Of a DNA stretch of 64,000 nucleotides, positions 8,746 through 17,528 are shown piece by piece. The stretch's first letter is position 1. Each line of letters begins with the position of its first letter. The stretch is from assembly GCA_902613995.1 (NCBI GenBank), contig CACMJG010000004.1, forward strand, positions 96,034 to 160,033, in the 5' to 3' direction. A program made the position numbers and the translations under genes. Source of the stretch: an uncultured Alphaproteobacteria bacterium (lineage in GTDB: Bacteria > Pseudomonadota > Alphaproteobacteria > Methylaequorales > Methylaequoraceae). The notes under the pieces are model-generated. The model was given only the letters and a program-made list of their open reading frames with translations, was not told the origin of the DNA and did no database searches.

Positions 8746-9686
8746 TACAAACCCAATGGTTTTTCTAAAATCTTAAATAAAGGGCTAAATTTATTTTTTT
8801 TTAAATTAGATTCAAGCAAACGCAAAACTCTAGGGATATGTTTGATATAATTTTTTTTATTGTCTCGCATTTCAAGTCTCTTAAAAATTCCCAAAACTTT
8901 AAGGTGTCTTTGAATTGCTATAACAGTGTACGAAAATAAAAATAGATCTTTATCAATATATTTAAAATTGTCTAAATAATATTTAATTAAGAAATTCTCT
9001 GTTCTTTTTTCTACGTCTATTCTAGCATCTTGTGTAAGTGAAACAACATCGTATACGCATGGACCTATTAAAGCGTCCTGATAATCAATCCAGCCACATT
9101 TGAAATGCTTTTCTTTTTCTTTAAGATAAAATAAGTTATCAATATGATAATCTCTATGAATAAAGACGCTCGGTAATAAATAGACTTTATCTAAAAAGTC
9201 TGAGAAGATTGAATTAAATTCATTTTTTAATAATTCGACTCTTTTTTTTGATAAATCTAAATACCAGTCGAAGAATAAATTTGATTCATCAAAAAAGATT
9301 TTTTTGCTGTATTGAACAAGTTTTTTGTTTATTTTTTTTTTATGAATGTACAGGAGTGCATCCAAAGCAACTTTGTACAATTTTATTCTGTTAGATTTTT
9401 TCAATACTTCACTAAATTTGTTTTTGTTAAAATTTTCTATAATTAAAATATCATCTTCTTTTAGATCGGTAATAATTTCCGGAATACTTACATGTTCTTT
9501 TAAAAGATAAGAAATTTTTATAAATCTTTCTAAATTCTTTGAATCGTTATCAAACATCAACACATTTGTATTATTTTCTTGTTTAATCAAAAAATATTTT
9601 CTATCTGAAGCATCGCCAGCTAAAAACCGTAAATTATCGAATTTTATTTTTTTATGATCTAACTTTTTGATTATTTCATTTATCAT
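8745..9686 (-). CDS. amgK: Aminoglycoside-phosphotransferase-fold sugar kinase, AmgK-like
   Basis: A 313-residue protein of the APH/choline-kinase fold. The catalytic loop is visible as FIHRDYHIDNLFYL (H177, D179, N184), and the metal-binding WIDYQDALIGP contains D201. AmgK phosphorylates MurNAc or GlcNAc at the anomeric carbon for cell-wall recycling. The order tsaE-amgK-murU is conserved in alphaproteobacteria and supports that role over antibiotic resistance. It overlaps tsaE by 4 bases (ATGA) and murU by 1 base, so the three are most likely co-translated. Confidence 0.76.
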   Translation of the reverse strand: MINEIIKKLDHKKIKFDNLRFLAGDASDRKYFLIKQENNTNVLMFDNDSKNLERFIKISYLLKEHVSIPEIITDLKEDDILIIENFNKNKFSEVLKKSNRIKLYKVALDALLYIHKKKINKKLVQYSKKIFFDESNLFFDWYLDLSKKRVELLKNEFNSIFSDFLDKVYLLPSVFIHRDYHIDNLFYLKEKEKHFKCGWIDYQDALIGPCVYDVVSLTQDARIDVEKRTENFLIKYYLDNFKYIDKDLFLFSYTVIAIQRHLKVLGIFKRLEMRDNKKNYIKHIPRVLRLLESNLKKNKFSPLFKILEKPLGL

Positions 9687-10144
9687 TTCTTTGAATTATA
9701 TTCACAAATTTTATTTTTATTTATCCTCCTGACAGTTGCATATCTTAATAAAGATTCATCTTCATCAAGATGTATGTCAATCCTTTTATGGGGCAAATAC
9801 TCTGTTATAATTTCAGGCCATTCAACTATTACACAGTCTAAAAGTGCCAATTCAAAATCCAATTCAAAAATTTCTTTTTTATTGCTAAGTCTAAATAGAT
9901 CATAGTGCCATATTTTTATGTTTTTTAAATCATAAATATTAACAAGCGAAAAGGTAGGGCTTAGGACTCTTATTTTTTTTTTGGATAGATTGTTAATTAT
10001 GAAACTGGCCAGAGTAGTTTTTCCAACCCCCAGTTTTCCTCGTAAAGATATAAAACTTTTAGGTTTTAATCTTTTGGCAATTTTTTGTGCTAATTTTTCA
10101 GTTTCTCGAAGGTTATCCAAATTAATTTTAAATTCATCTTTCAT
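9683..10144 (-). CDS. tsaE: tRNA threonylcarbamoyladenosine biosynthesis ATPase TsaE
   Basis: A 153-residue P-loop ATPase that works with TsaB and TsaD in t6A37 formation on ANN-decoding tRNAs. The Walker A is GKLGVGKTT at residues 36-44. The SPTFSLVNIY switch, WHYDLFRL and VEWPEII segments are typical of the family. It is the first gene of a minus-strand unit running to trxA, and a 61-base divergent spacer separates it from the reductase gene on the plus strand. No strong sigma-70 promoter stands out in that very AT-rich spacer. Confidence 0.93.
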   Translation of the reverse strand: MKDEFKINLDNLRETEKLAQKIAKRLKPKSFISLRGKLGVGKTTLASFIINNLSKKKIRVLSPTFSLVNIYDLKNIKIWHYDLFRLSNKKEIFELDFELALLDCVIVEWPEIITEYLPHKRIDIHLDEDESLLRYATVRRINKNKICEYNSKK

Positions 10145-10205
10145 TTTTATTAATTATTCTAATATAAATATGTAATTAATGTTTTAAAAACAAAAAAAGA
10201 TAATT

Positions 10206-11216
10206 ATGAATAAAACTTCAACAGATGTATTAGTTATAGGAGCTGGCCCTATAGGGCTGTTCTCAGTTTTTGAGCTTGGACAACTAGGGATGAAATCGTG
10301 TGTTGTTGATTCACTTGATATTATTGGTGGACAATGTTCATCTTTGTACCCTGAAAAACCTATATATGATATTCCTGCATACCCTGAAATATCTGGTCAA
10401 AAGCTTATTGATAACCTTTCAAATCAGATCAAACCATTTTCGCCAAAATTTATATTGGGAGAGAGAGTTGAAAAAATTATCAAAGAAAATGACGAATTTT
10501 TGGTTTTCACTTCAAACAACAAATCAATTAAATGTAAATGTATATTGATAGCAGCTGGCAACGGAGCTTTTGGGCCCAATAAACCACCTCTTAAAGACAT
10601 TGAGGAATACGAAAATAAATCAATTTTTTATCACATAACTAATAAATCAATTTTTAAAAATAAAAAAATAGCAATTGCTGGCGGCGGTGACTCTGCTGTA
10701 GATTGGGCAATTGAATTATCTTCAGTTGCAGAGAAAGTATTTTTTATTCATAGAAGAAAAAAATTAAGAGCTGCGCCTCATAGTGTTGAAAAACTTTTTT
10801 CACTTGAAAAGGAAGAAAAGGTAAAAACAATAATACCTTTTCAAGTTCACTCTCTTCAAGGCTCCAAAGGAGAAATCAACACATTGACTGTTAGCAACCT
10901 TGATGAAGAAAAAATAGATCTTAAGGTAGATTATTTTCTTCCTTTTTTTGGCCTTTCCTCTGAATTGGGTCCTATTAAAGATTGGGAATTGGAAATTGAA
11001 AAAAATCTTTTAAGAGTTGACCAATCAAGTCTTCAAACCTCCGCCAAAGGTATATTTGCAATTGGAGACATATGCGATTATCCCGGTAAGCTTAAACTAA
11101 TCCTAACTGGCTTTTCCGAAGCTGCAATGGCTGCTCATAGTTGTTACAAAAAGATTTTTCCTGACAAGGTGCTTCATTTTGAATACTCAACTACATCGGG
11201 TATTAAAAAACTATAG
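10206..11216 (+). CDS. Ferredoxin/flavodoxin-NADP reductase, thioredoxin-reductase-like (YumC type)
   Basis: A 336-residue FAD/NADPH flavoprotein. The N-terminal FAD motif is VIGAGPIGLFS, followed by GGQCSSLYPEKPIYDIPAYP, diagnostic of this FNR class. The NADPH-binding motif is GGGDSAVDWA, and the FAD tail loop is AIGDICDYPGKLKLI. The CxxC redox pair of true thioredoxin reductases is absent, which separates it from TrxB. It probably shuttles electrons between NADPH and ferredoxin or flavodoxin. It is a single plus-strand gene between two minus-strand units and ends 5 bases before the ahcY stop. Confidence 0.88.
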   Translation: MNKTSTDVLVIGAGPIGLFSVFELGQLGMKSCVVDSLDIIGGQCSSLYPEKPIYDIPAYPEISGQKLIDNLSNQIKPFSPKFILGERVEKIIKENDEFLVFTSNNKSIKCKCILIAAGNGAFGPNKPPLKDIEEYENKSIFYHITNKSIFKNKKIAIAGGGDSAVDWAIELSSVAEKVFFIHRRKKLRAAPHSVEKLFSLEKEEKVKTIIPFQVHSLQGSKGEINTLTVSNLDEEKIDLKVDYFLPFFGLSSELGPIKDWELEIEKNLLRVDQSSLQTSAKGIFAIGDICDYPGKLKLILTGFSEAAMAAHSCYKKIFPDKVLHFEYSTTSGIKKL

Positions 11217-11221
11217 TTTTG

Positions 11222-12508
11222 TTAATATCTATATTCTTCACTTTTATATGGTCCACCTACAGGAACATTTATGTAATCTCCTTGATTTTTTGATAATTTA
11301 GTTAACTTAGCACCAATTTTATCAAGGTGTATCCTAGCGACTTTTTCATCTAGTTTTTTCGGAAGAACATAAACTTTATTTTTATATTTACTATAATTTT
11401 TCCATAACTCTATTTGAGCCAAAACCTGATTTGAAAAAGAAGCTGACATAACAAAACTTGGATGACCAGTCGCACATCCTAAATTTACTAAACGACCCTC
11501 TGCAAGAACAATTATTTTTTTTCCATCAGGAAATTCAATTTCGTCAACTTGTGGTTTTATGTTATCCCACTTATAGTTTTTAAGAGCATCAATCTGAATT
11601 TCGGAATCGAAGTGTCCAATATTACATACAATACTTCTGTCTTTCATTTTTCTCATATGATCAATAGTTATTACATCAACATTTCCGGTTGCTGTTACAA
11701 AAATATCTGCTTTATCCGCAACATTGTCCATAGTGTTAACTTCAAACCCATCCATAGCAGCTTGGAGAGCACAAATTGGGTCTATCTCAGTCACAACTAC
11801 CCGACATCCAGCATTTCTTAGGCTTTCTGCTGAACCTTTACCAACATCACCATATCCTGCAACAAGTGCAACTTTACCAGCCATCATAACATCGGTTGCC
11901 CTTCTTATTCCATCAACTAAGCTTTCTCTACAACCGTATTTATTATCAAACTTAGATTTTGTGACTGAATCATTAACATTTATAGCAGGTACTAAAAGTT
12001 GATTACTTTTTTCCATTTCTAAAAGCCTCAAAACACCCGTTGTTGTTTCTTCTGACAAACCTCTAACTCCATCGAGAAGATGAGGGTATTTTTCATGCAT
12101 AACTTTTGTAAGATCTCCACCATCATCTAGGATAAGATTGGGTTTCCAGTCATTAGGCCCTGAAATTGTTTTTTCTATACACCACCAGAATTCTTCTTCA
12201 GTTTCACCTTTCCAAGCAAAAACAGGAATTTTACTTTTGGCAACAGCTGCGGCTGCTTGATCTTGAGTAGAATAAATATTGCAAGAACTCCACCTAACAG
12301 AAGCTCCCAAATCTATAAGCGTCTCAATTAAAACTGCAGTTTGTATCGTCATATGTAAGCATCCAACAATTCTAGCGCCAGCGAGAGGTTTTTCGTCTTT
12401 AAACTCTGATCTTAACTGCATAAGCCCAGGCATTTCCGTTTCAGCAATTTTGATCTCTTTTCTTCCCCAATCAGCTAAATTTATGTCTTTAATTTTAAAA
12501 TCATCCAT
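11222..12508 (-). CDS. ahcY: Adenosylhomocysteinase
   Basis: A 428-residue NAD-dependent enzyme that hydrolyses S-adenosylhomocysteine to adenosine and homocysteine, keeping the methyl cycle running. Visible motifs are [16 protein letters not shown] near the N-terminus, DDGGDLT, the NAD loop [17 protein letters not shown], and the C-terminal [10 protein letters not shown]. The start at 12508 overlaps the HPr-EI fusion gene by 8 bases. It is therefore the last gene of the hprK-rapZ-EIIA-HPr/EI unit. In many alphaproteobacteria ahcY likewise follows manX and the HPr gene. Confidence 0.97.
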   Translation of the reverse strand: MDDFKIKDINLADWGRKEIKIAETEMPGLMQLRSEFKDEKPLAGARIVGCLHMTIQTAVLIETLIDLGASVRWSSCNIYSTQDQAAAAVAKSKIPVFAWKGETEEEFWWCIEKTISGPNDWKPNLILDDGGDLTKVMHEKYPHLLDGVRGLSEETTTGVLRLLEMEKSNQLLVPAINVNDSVTKSKFDNKYGCRESLVDGIRRATDVMMAGKVALVAGYGDVGKGSAESLRNAGCRVVVTEIDPICALQAAMDGFEVNTMDNVADKADIFVTATGNVDVITIDHMRKMKDRSIVCNIGHFDSEIQIDALKNYKWDNIKPQVDEIEFPDGKKIIVLAEGRLVNLGCATGHPSFVMSASFSNQVLAQIELWKNYSKYKNKVYVLPKKLDEKVARIHLDKIGAKLTKLSKNQGDYINVPVGGPYKSEEYRY

Positions 12509-14570
12509 ATTTTTTTTCTCTTATCCTTTTATTAATTTCTTGGTTATAATTGTGCAAAATATTTTTTATCACCACATTATCATCTTGTTTGAAAATATCA
12601 TCTGAAATTTTTTTTACTTCATTTGAATTTACTTGACTTAAATATTGCTTTACTTTCAATATTCGGGACGTACTCATTGACAGTGTTCTTATACCCATTC
12701 CAATAATAATTGAGGTAAATAATGTATCTCCGGCCATCTCTCCGCATATACTTACAGGAATTTTATTTCTGTCTGCCGACCTTGCAGTCATGTAGATTAG
12801 TTTTAAAACAGAAAGGTGTCCAGGATCATATATTTTAGCAACTTCCTCATCACCCCTATCTATGGCTAAAGTGTACATTGTTAAATCATTCGTACCAATC
12901 GCAAAAAAATCACAATTTTTAGCTAACTCCTCAGAGATCAATGCCGCAGCGGGTGTTTCAATTAATACTCCAATCTTAGGAGTAGTAATCTTTAACCTTT
13001 TATTTTTTTTTAATAAATCCTTTTTTACATCTGTTATTATTTTTTTTGTCTCAATTAACTCTGATACATTTGAAACCATTGGTAACATTATCCTAATATT
13101 TCCGTACGAGCTTGCCCTTAGGATAGCCGTAATTTGTCTTTTAAAAATTTTTGGAAAAGCTAATGTCAGCCTTATCGCTCTTAGCCCCAATGCAGGATTA
13201 GGTGATTTTGTTAAATATTTTTCTATAGATGGCACCTTTTTATCATTACCAACGTCTAATGTTCTAATTGTTAGTGGCTTTCCTTTTAAATGCATAAGAG
13301 TTTTTTTTATTGAATTAAATTGATCTTGTTCAGAGGGTATGGTTTTTTTGTTCATAAAAAGATACTCCGTTCTGTATAAACCAATACCATCTATTCCTTT
13401 TTTCATTGATATTTTAACTTCATCAGAATCATCAACATTGGCCTCAATTCTTACTCTTTTTTTATCTTTAGTAACTGGAATGGTCTCAATAAATGAATTT
13501 AACTTTTGATCCTCATTTTTTTTTTCTTCGATTTTTTTTTTATATATTAATATTGTCTTTTTTGAAGGATTCTTGATCAACAATCCTCTATCACCGTCTA
13601 TTATAATTTTTTCACCGTTTTTGAGATATTTAATAGCGTTTTTTACACCAACTACGGTTGGAATCGACAACGACCGAGCTACTATTGCAAAATGACCCTC
13701 AGGGCCTCCAAACATACTTGCTAGTCCCAAAAATTTAATTTTTGCATTAGCCAATAGATCAGATGGGCTCAACTCAGAAGAAAATAATATCTGATTGTTT
13801 TTAATACTGGTCTGGACTTTTTTTTTTTGAAGGTTTTCAATTATTCTTGTACAAACATCTCTCACATCATCAAATCTGTCTTTTAAGTAATCGTCCTTTA
13901 TTCGTTTAAAAATTTTTGAATGCTTATTAAGCACTTCATCAACTGCATATTCTGCATTTATGAGATCCTCTCTTATTCTTTGTTTTGCGTCCTTCATAAG
14001 TGATGATGACCTAATAATTGAAATATTGGCCTCTAACATAAATTTCATCTCTTTATAGATATCATTTTTATGGTGAGTTATTTTCTTGATAATTTTTTTG
14101 ATGTCCAAAATAGATACTTTAACTGCTTTTTCCAATCGTATTACTTCTTTTTTTACTGATGATATGGAAATGTTATATCTTACGTTAGAAAGATTAGTTT
14201 TTTGTTTTACCAAGCAGTTTCCTATAGCATATCCACTTGAAACCCCAATTCCTCTTAAAACCAACTCTTTATCTGTATTCTCTGATAAAGGTTTTTCTTC
14301 TCCAAAATTATTTTTTATTAAACTAATTAGTTTATTCAAATCCTTTTCTGGATTACTTCCAATACATTGAACTTTTATTTCCGTTCCTTTAGAAGCAGCC
14401 AAAGTCATTAAACCCAGAAGAGAGGAACCGTTTACAATCTTTGAACCTTTTTTGACAATAAACTTTGAGTCACATTTAGAAGTCAATTCTACAAATTTTG
14501 CTGCAGCCCTAGCATGAATTCCTAGCTTATTAGTTATTAATATTTTTCTTTCTACTTTTTTTTGTTCCAA
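12501..14570 (-). CDS. HPr-Enzyme I fusion phosphotransferase (multiphosphoryl transfer protein)
   Basis: A 689-residue cytoplasmic protein joining two PTS components. Residues 1 to about 88 are HPr: [10 protein letters not shown] carries the phospho-His H19, and [10 protein letters not shown] carries S50, the position of the HprK-regulated serine. From about residue 103 follows Enzyme [12 protein letters not shown], the phospho-His loop [12 protein letters not shown] with H293, and the PEP-binding barrel with YRTEYLFM and GTNDLTMY. No GAF domain is present, unlike the EI-Ntr (PtsP) common in alphaproteobacteria. The start is TTG at 14570, overlapping the EIIA gene by 19 bases. In relatives a stand-alone HPr gene sits here. 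Phosphate would flow PEP to EI to HPr to EIIA within one operon. Confidence 0.9.
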   Translation of the reverse strand: MEQKKVERKILITNKLGIHARAAAKFVELTSKCDSKFIVKKGSKIVNGSSLLGLMTLAASKGTEIKVQCIGSNPEKDLNKLISLIKNNFGEEKPLSENTDKELVLRGIGVSSGYAIGNCLVKQKTNLSNVRYNISISSVKKEVIRLEKAVKVSILDIKKIIKKITHHKNDIYKEMKFMLEANISIIRSSSLMKDAKQRIREDLINAEYAVDEVLNKHSKIFKRIKDDYLKDRFDDVRDVCTRIIENLQKKKVQTSIKNNQILFSSELSPSDLLANAKIKFLGLASMFGGPEGHFAIVARSLSIPTVVGVKNAIKYLKNGEKIIIDGDRGLLIKNPSKKTILIYKKKIEEKKNEDQKLNSFIETIPVTKDKKRVRIEANVDDSDEVKISMKKGIDGIGLYRTEYLFMNKKTIPSEQDQFNSIKKTLMHLKGKPLTIRTLDVGNDKKVPSIEKYLTKSPNPALGLRAIRLTLAFPKIFKRQITAILRASSYGNIRIMLPMVSNVSELIETKKIITDVKKDLLKKNKRLKITTPKIGVLIETPAAALISEELAKNCDFFAIGTNDLTMYTLAIDRGDEEVAKIYDPGHLSVLKLIYMTARSADRNKIPVSICGEMAGDTLFTSIIIGMGIRTLSMSTSRILKVKQYLSQVNSNEVKKISDDIFKQDDNVVIKNILHNYNQEINKRIREKKYG

Positions 14571-14974
14571 TCTTTCTTTTCCTCAAAAAATGCTGAAGCA
14601 ACATTTATATATTTTCGGCCTGATTCTTGTGAAATCGCTATTATCTCTTTAATTGACTTTTTATCCCTAATCGACATCATTTTAATCAACATTGGTAAAT
14701 TTACACCAGCTACAACTTCAATTTTTTCGCTGTCCATAACGGAAATTGCTAGATTTGAAGGAGTTCCACCAAACATATCAGTTAAAACAATTACACCTTT
14801 GCCTGCATCTACTTTTTTTACTGAGTCAAGAATTTGTAATCTTTTTTTCTCCATATCATCCTCAGGAAAAATAGATATTGCTATCAGGTTTTCTTGAGGA
14901 CCAACAATGTGTTGAATGACACTTAGCATCTCTTTTGCAATATTTTCATGACTTACTAAAACTACACCAATCAT
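14552..14974 (-). CDS. PTS EIIA of the mannose family (ManX-like regulatory EIIA)
   Basis: A 140-residue cytoplasmic EIIA domain. MIGVVLVSHENIA places the phospho-acceptor H9, and VLTDMFGGTPSNLA is the typical EIIA-Man signature. No IIB, IIC or IID domain is attached or encoded nearby. This single-domain form matches the alphaproteobacterial EIIA, which acts in regulation and not in sugar uptake. It overlaps rapZ by 4 bases and the HPr-EI fusion by 19, so all these proteins should be made from one message. Confidence 0.9.
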   Translation of the reverse strand: MIGVVLVSHENIAKEMLSVIQHIVGPQENLIAISIFPEDDMEKKRLQILDSVKKVDAGKGVIVLTDMFGGTPSNLAISVMDSEKIEVVAGVNLPMLIKMMSIRDKKSIKEIIAISQESGRKYINVASAFFEEKKDWNKKK

Positions 14975-15828
14975 TTTGCTATATCTCTGTGTTCTATAAA
15001 AATTCTCAATTTTCTATTATTATTAATTAAATTAAGGAAATGTTCACTGGATACAACAGATCTATGGACTCCCCCTGTACAACCAAATGCTATAGTGATA
15101 TGTTCTTTTCCCTCTTTTTTATATCCCTCAAGAATGTTATTTAACAGTAGCAAGAGACTATCAAAAAAAAATTCAAAATACTTCTGTTTTTTAACAAAAT
15201 TTATAACTTTCAAGTTTTTACCATCAAATTTTTTTAGGTTTTTTTCATAAAATGGGTTACTTAAAAACCTCATATCGAAAACAATATCTGCCTCTCTTGG
15301 TAATCCAAATTTATATCCAAAAGAAATAATTCTTAAATTAATTTTTGAATCAGAGTGTTTTTTAAACAAAATCTGCATCTCATTTTTTAGAAGATTTAAA
15401 GTAAATTTTGATGTATCGATGTAGTAGTCATTAATATTCAATAGAGGTTTAAGCCAATTCCTCTCTGCTTCAATTTTTTCTACAATTGGCAAATCTAACT
15501 TTAAAGGGTGGACTCTTCTACTTTCTTTAAACCTGTTCAATAAAGTTGTGTTGTCGCAATCAAAAAAAATGACTGAAAGAATTAAATTCTTTTTTTTTTG
15601 GGAAATCTCTTTAGCTACTTTTTTTGGATCAAAGTCTCTTGTTCTAACATCAATTCCGACGGCAAGATTTCTTTTTATCTTCGTATTTATTATATTACTC
15701 AAAAGGTAGGTCGGTAAATTATCGATCGCCTCAAAACCCATATCTTCAAAAATTTTTAATGCTGATGATCTACCAGCACCTGACAATCCGGTAACTATGA
15801 AAACTTTATATTGTTTCTCTAATCTCAT
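14971..15828 (-). CDS. rapZ: RNase adapter protein RapZ (YvcJ family nucleotide-binding protein)
   Basis: A 285-residue P-loop protein. GLSGAGRSS at residues 14-22 is the Walker A (Arg in the Lys position, as seen in other family members), followed by DMGFEAIDNLP. The C-terminal part has SFGYKFGLPREADIVFDMRF and GCTGGVHRSV, both strong family markers. In E. coli RapZ targets small RNAs of amino-sugar metabolism. Its role in alphaproteobacteria is less clear, but its place between hprK and EIIA links it to the PTS cascade. It overlaps hprK by 23 bases. Confidence 0.93.
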   Translation of the reverse strand: MRLEKQYKVFIVTGLSGAGRSSALKIFEDMGFEAIDNLPTYLLSNIINTKIKRNLAVGIDVRTRDFDPKKVAKEISQKKKNLILSVIFFDCDNTTLLNRFKESRRVHPLKLDLPIVEKIEAERNWLKPLLNINDYYIDTSKFTLNLLKNEMQILFKKHSDSKINLRIISFGYKFGLPREADIVFDMRFLSNPFYEKNLKKFDGKNLKVINFVKKQKYFEFFFDSLLLLLNNILEGYKKEGKEHITIAFGCTGGVHRSVVSSEHFLNLINNNRKLRIFIEHRDIAK

Positions 15829-16231
15829 TTAATTTTACTTTAATCTTTGCAACTGCCGATGAATTTTTTCCTTCAATATTGATGATAGGAATCTTAATTC
15901 CCAGTATTCTAAAACAACTATCCTTTGGAAACCTTTCATTATTATTACTTTTTAAATTAACAACTAATCGTAATTTTATTTTCTCGACGAAAGGAACTGT
16001 AATTATTCCAATCTCTCTTACTTCAAGCAAACCCTTAATTTCTGGAGGACAATAAAGATAAATATTATTTGAATTTTTTCTACAAATCGAAATATCATCT
16101 GAAATTAAAGTTGCGCCATTATCAATCAATCTCAATGCTAAATCTGATTTTCCAGAACCAGAATCACCTAAAATTAACACTCCGTTATCATCTATTACCA
16201 CAGACGTGCTGTGAATTCTCTTTAAATTCAT
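15806..16231 (-). CDS. hprK: HPr kinase/phosphorylase, short alphaproteobacterial form
   Basis: A 141-residue protein that contains only the C-terminal kinase domain of HprK. The Walker A is GDSGSGKS at residues 22-29, and DNGATLISDD with PPEIKGLLEVREIGI are the HprK signature parts. Full-length Firmicutes HprK is about twice as long; the short form is usual in alphaproteobacteria. Its target would be the serine at position 50 in the HPr domain of the fusion protein encoded two genes on. The chvI/chvG genes that often precede hprK in relatives are not here. Confidence 0.9.
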   Translation of the reverse strand: MNLKRIHSTSVVIDDNGVLILGDSGSGKSDLALRLIDNGATLISDDISICRKNSNNIYLYCPPEIKGLLEVREIGIITVPFVEKIKLRLVVNLKSNNNERFPKDSCFRILGIKIPIINIEGKNSSAVAKIKVKLNEIRETI

Positions 16232-16232
16232 T

Positions 16233-16688
16233 TTACTCGATAAAGTTCTCTTTCAATTTTTTATTTAAAACCATCACAGGAACTTTCTTTTTACTTCCGT
16301 CATTTAATGAAAAATCAACCTCAAAAGAAGATCCATCATCAAGTTTTTTTTTTAAACCCATTAACATTAAATGAGTTCCGCCAGGTTGAAAAAAAACTTG
16401 TTGTTTAGATTTTATTAAAAAATTTTCTTTCTTTTTCATTTTTATGATTTCGTTTTCAGTCTTAATTTCATGAATTTCAGCTTTTGAAGCGACTTTAGTA
16501 GATATTGATTCTATTAAGAAATCCTTATTTGTATTATTGAAAATAGAAACATATACAGCACATGCTCTTTGACTATCAAAAGTCTCAAATGTGTAAGCTC
16601 CGTGAAAGACTATAGATTCTTGATTTGAATTGACTGAATTTGACAATATCAAGAGAAATATAAATTGTATGTATTTGAAATTTTTCAT
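16233..16688 (-). CDS. Periplasmic copper chaperone PCu(A)C family
   Basis: A 151-residue exported protein with a basic start and a hydrophobic signal (about residues 1-21). The metal motif is recognisable as H in AEIHEIK, then M in IIKMKK, then a later HLMLMG, matching the H-x(n)-M-x(n)-H-x-M pattern of PCu(A)C. The GGTHLMLMGL sequence is highly typical. Family members carry Cu(I) to the CuA site of cytochrome oxidase, together with SCO proteins; a SCO1 gene is at 33510-34094. The gene ends 1 base before hprK and is transcribed in the same direction, but its product belongs to a different process. Confidence 0.85.
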   Translation of the reverse strand: MKNFKYIQFIFLLILSNSVNSNQESIVFHGAYTFETFDSQRACAVYVSIFNNTNKDFLIESISTKVASKAEIHEIKTENEIIKMKKKENFLIKSKQQVFFQPGGTHLMLMGLKKKLDDGSSFEVDFSLNDGSKKKVPVMVLNKKLKENFIE

Positions 16689-16736
16689 TTAAATTAAATC
16701 CTGAAGTTATTATACATAATATATTAAGAGAAAAGA

Positions 16737-17528
16737 ATGAAAATTAATTACGCCACAAGACAATTAATAAGATCTTCTTCGAGAGGATATTTATCAACTA
16801 GTTTTGATCCTAAGAGCTTTGGTGCTAAAAAAATTAATGTTAAGCAAACCTTTCCTTATTCAACTTTCACCCTTACGGCGTTTGATTACGATTTAAGTCC
16901 TATTATTCTACTTTCAAAATTATCTGAACACACTACCAATATCTCTAAAGATAACTTGGTTTCACTTATGCTTTGTGAAGAACAAAAGCTGTATCCTTAT
17001 TTCCCTCAATTCAAAAAAAATCCTTTTAATTATGAAGATCCAATGTCAAGACCAAGGGTAACACTAATAGGAAAATTAAAAATAACGAAAAATTTAAATC
17101 ACAAAACTAGATTTTTAAATAGACATCCTACATCTAATTTGTACGCCAACTTTTCCGACATGAATTTTTATAGATTAGATATTATAGGAGCCCATCTAAT
17201 AGGTGGATTTGCTAGTGTAAAGTGGTTTTCAAAAAAGGACCTTATATGTAATGACTTCAAAAATTTTCAAGAATCTGAAAATAGCATCATATCACATATG
17301 AACGACCATCATAAAGAATCAATCGATTTGTATGTTAAAAAGTTTATCAAAGGGGTTTCTCTAAGCCTGAAAAAAAATTGGCAGCTTATTGGAGTTGATC
17401 CAGACGGATTTGATCTAAGAAAAAAAGATAAAGTTATAAGATATTGTTTTGAAAGGTCTATTGACAACGCATCAAAATTAAGAGGCGTTTTTGTAAAACT
17501 ACATAAGCAAGCATCTATTTCTCAATGA
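16737..17528 (+). CDS. HugZ-like FMN-split-barrel protein with DUF2470 domain
   Basis: A 263-residue protein. The first two thirds resemble pyridoxamine-phosphate-oxidase-like split barrels, with YLSTSF near the start, the ILLSKLSEHT strand and RPRVTLIGKL. The C-terminal part (from about residue 180) holds ISHMNDHHKESIDLY, typical of the DUF2470/HugZ domain. HugZ proteins bind or degrade heme, so a heme-iron role is plausible, but it is inferred. It is divergent from the copper chaperone gene over a 48-base spacer, and its end overlaps the convergent polA gene by 7 bases. Confidence 0.8.
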   Translation: MKINYATRQLIRSSSRGYLSTSFDPKSFGAKKINVKQTFPYSTFTLTAFDYDLSPIILLSKLSEHTTNISKDNLVSLMLCEEQKLYPYFPQFKKNPFNYEDPMSRPRVTLIGKLKITKNLNHKTRFLNRHPTSNLYANFSDMNFYRLDIIGAHLIGGFASVKWFSKKDLICNDFKNFQESENSIISHMNDHHKESIDLYVKKFIKGVSLSLKKNWQLIGVDPDGFDLRKKDKVIRYCFERSIDNASKLRGVFVKLHKQASISQ

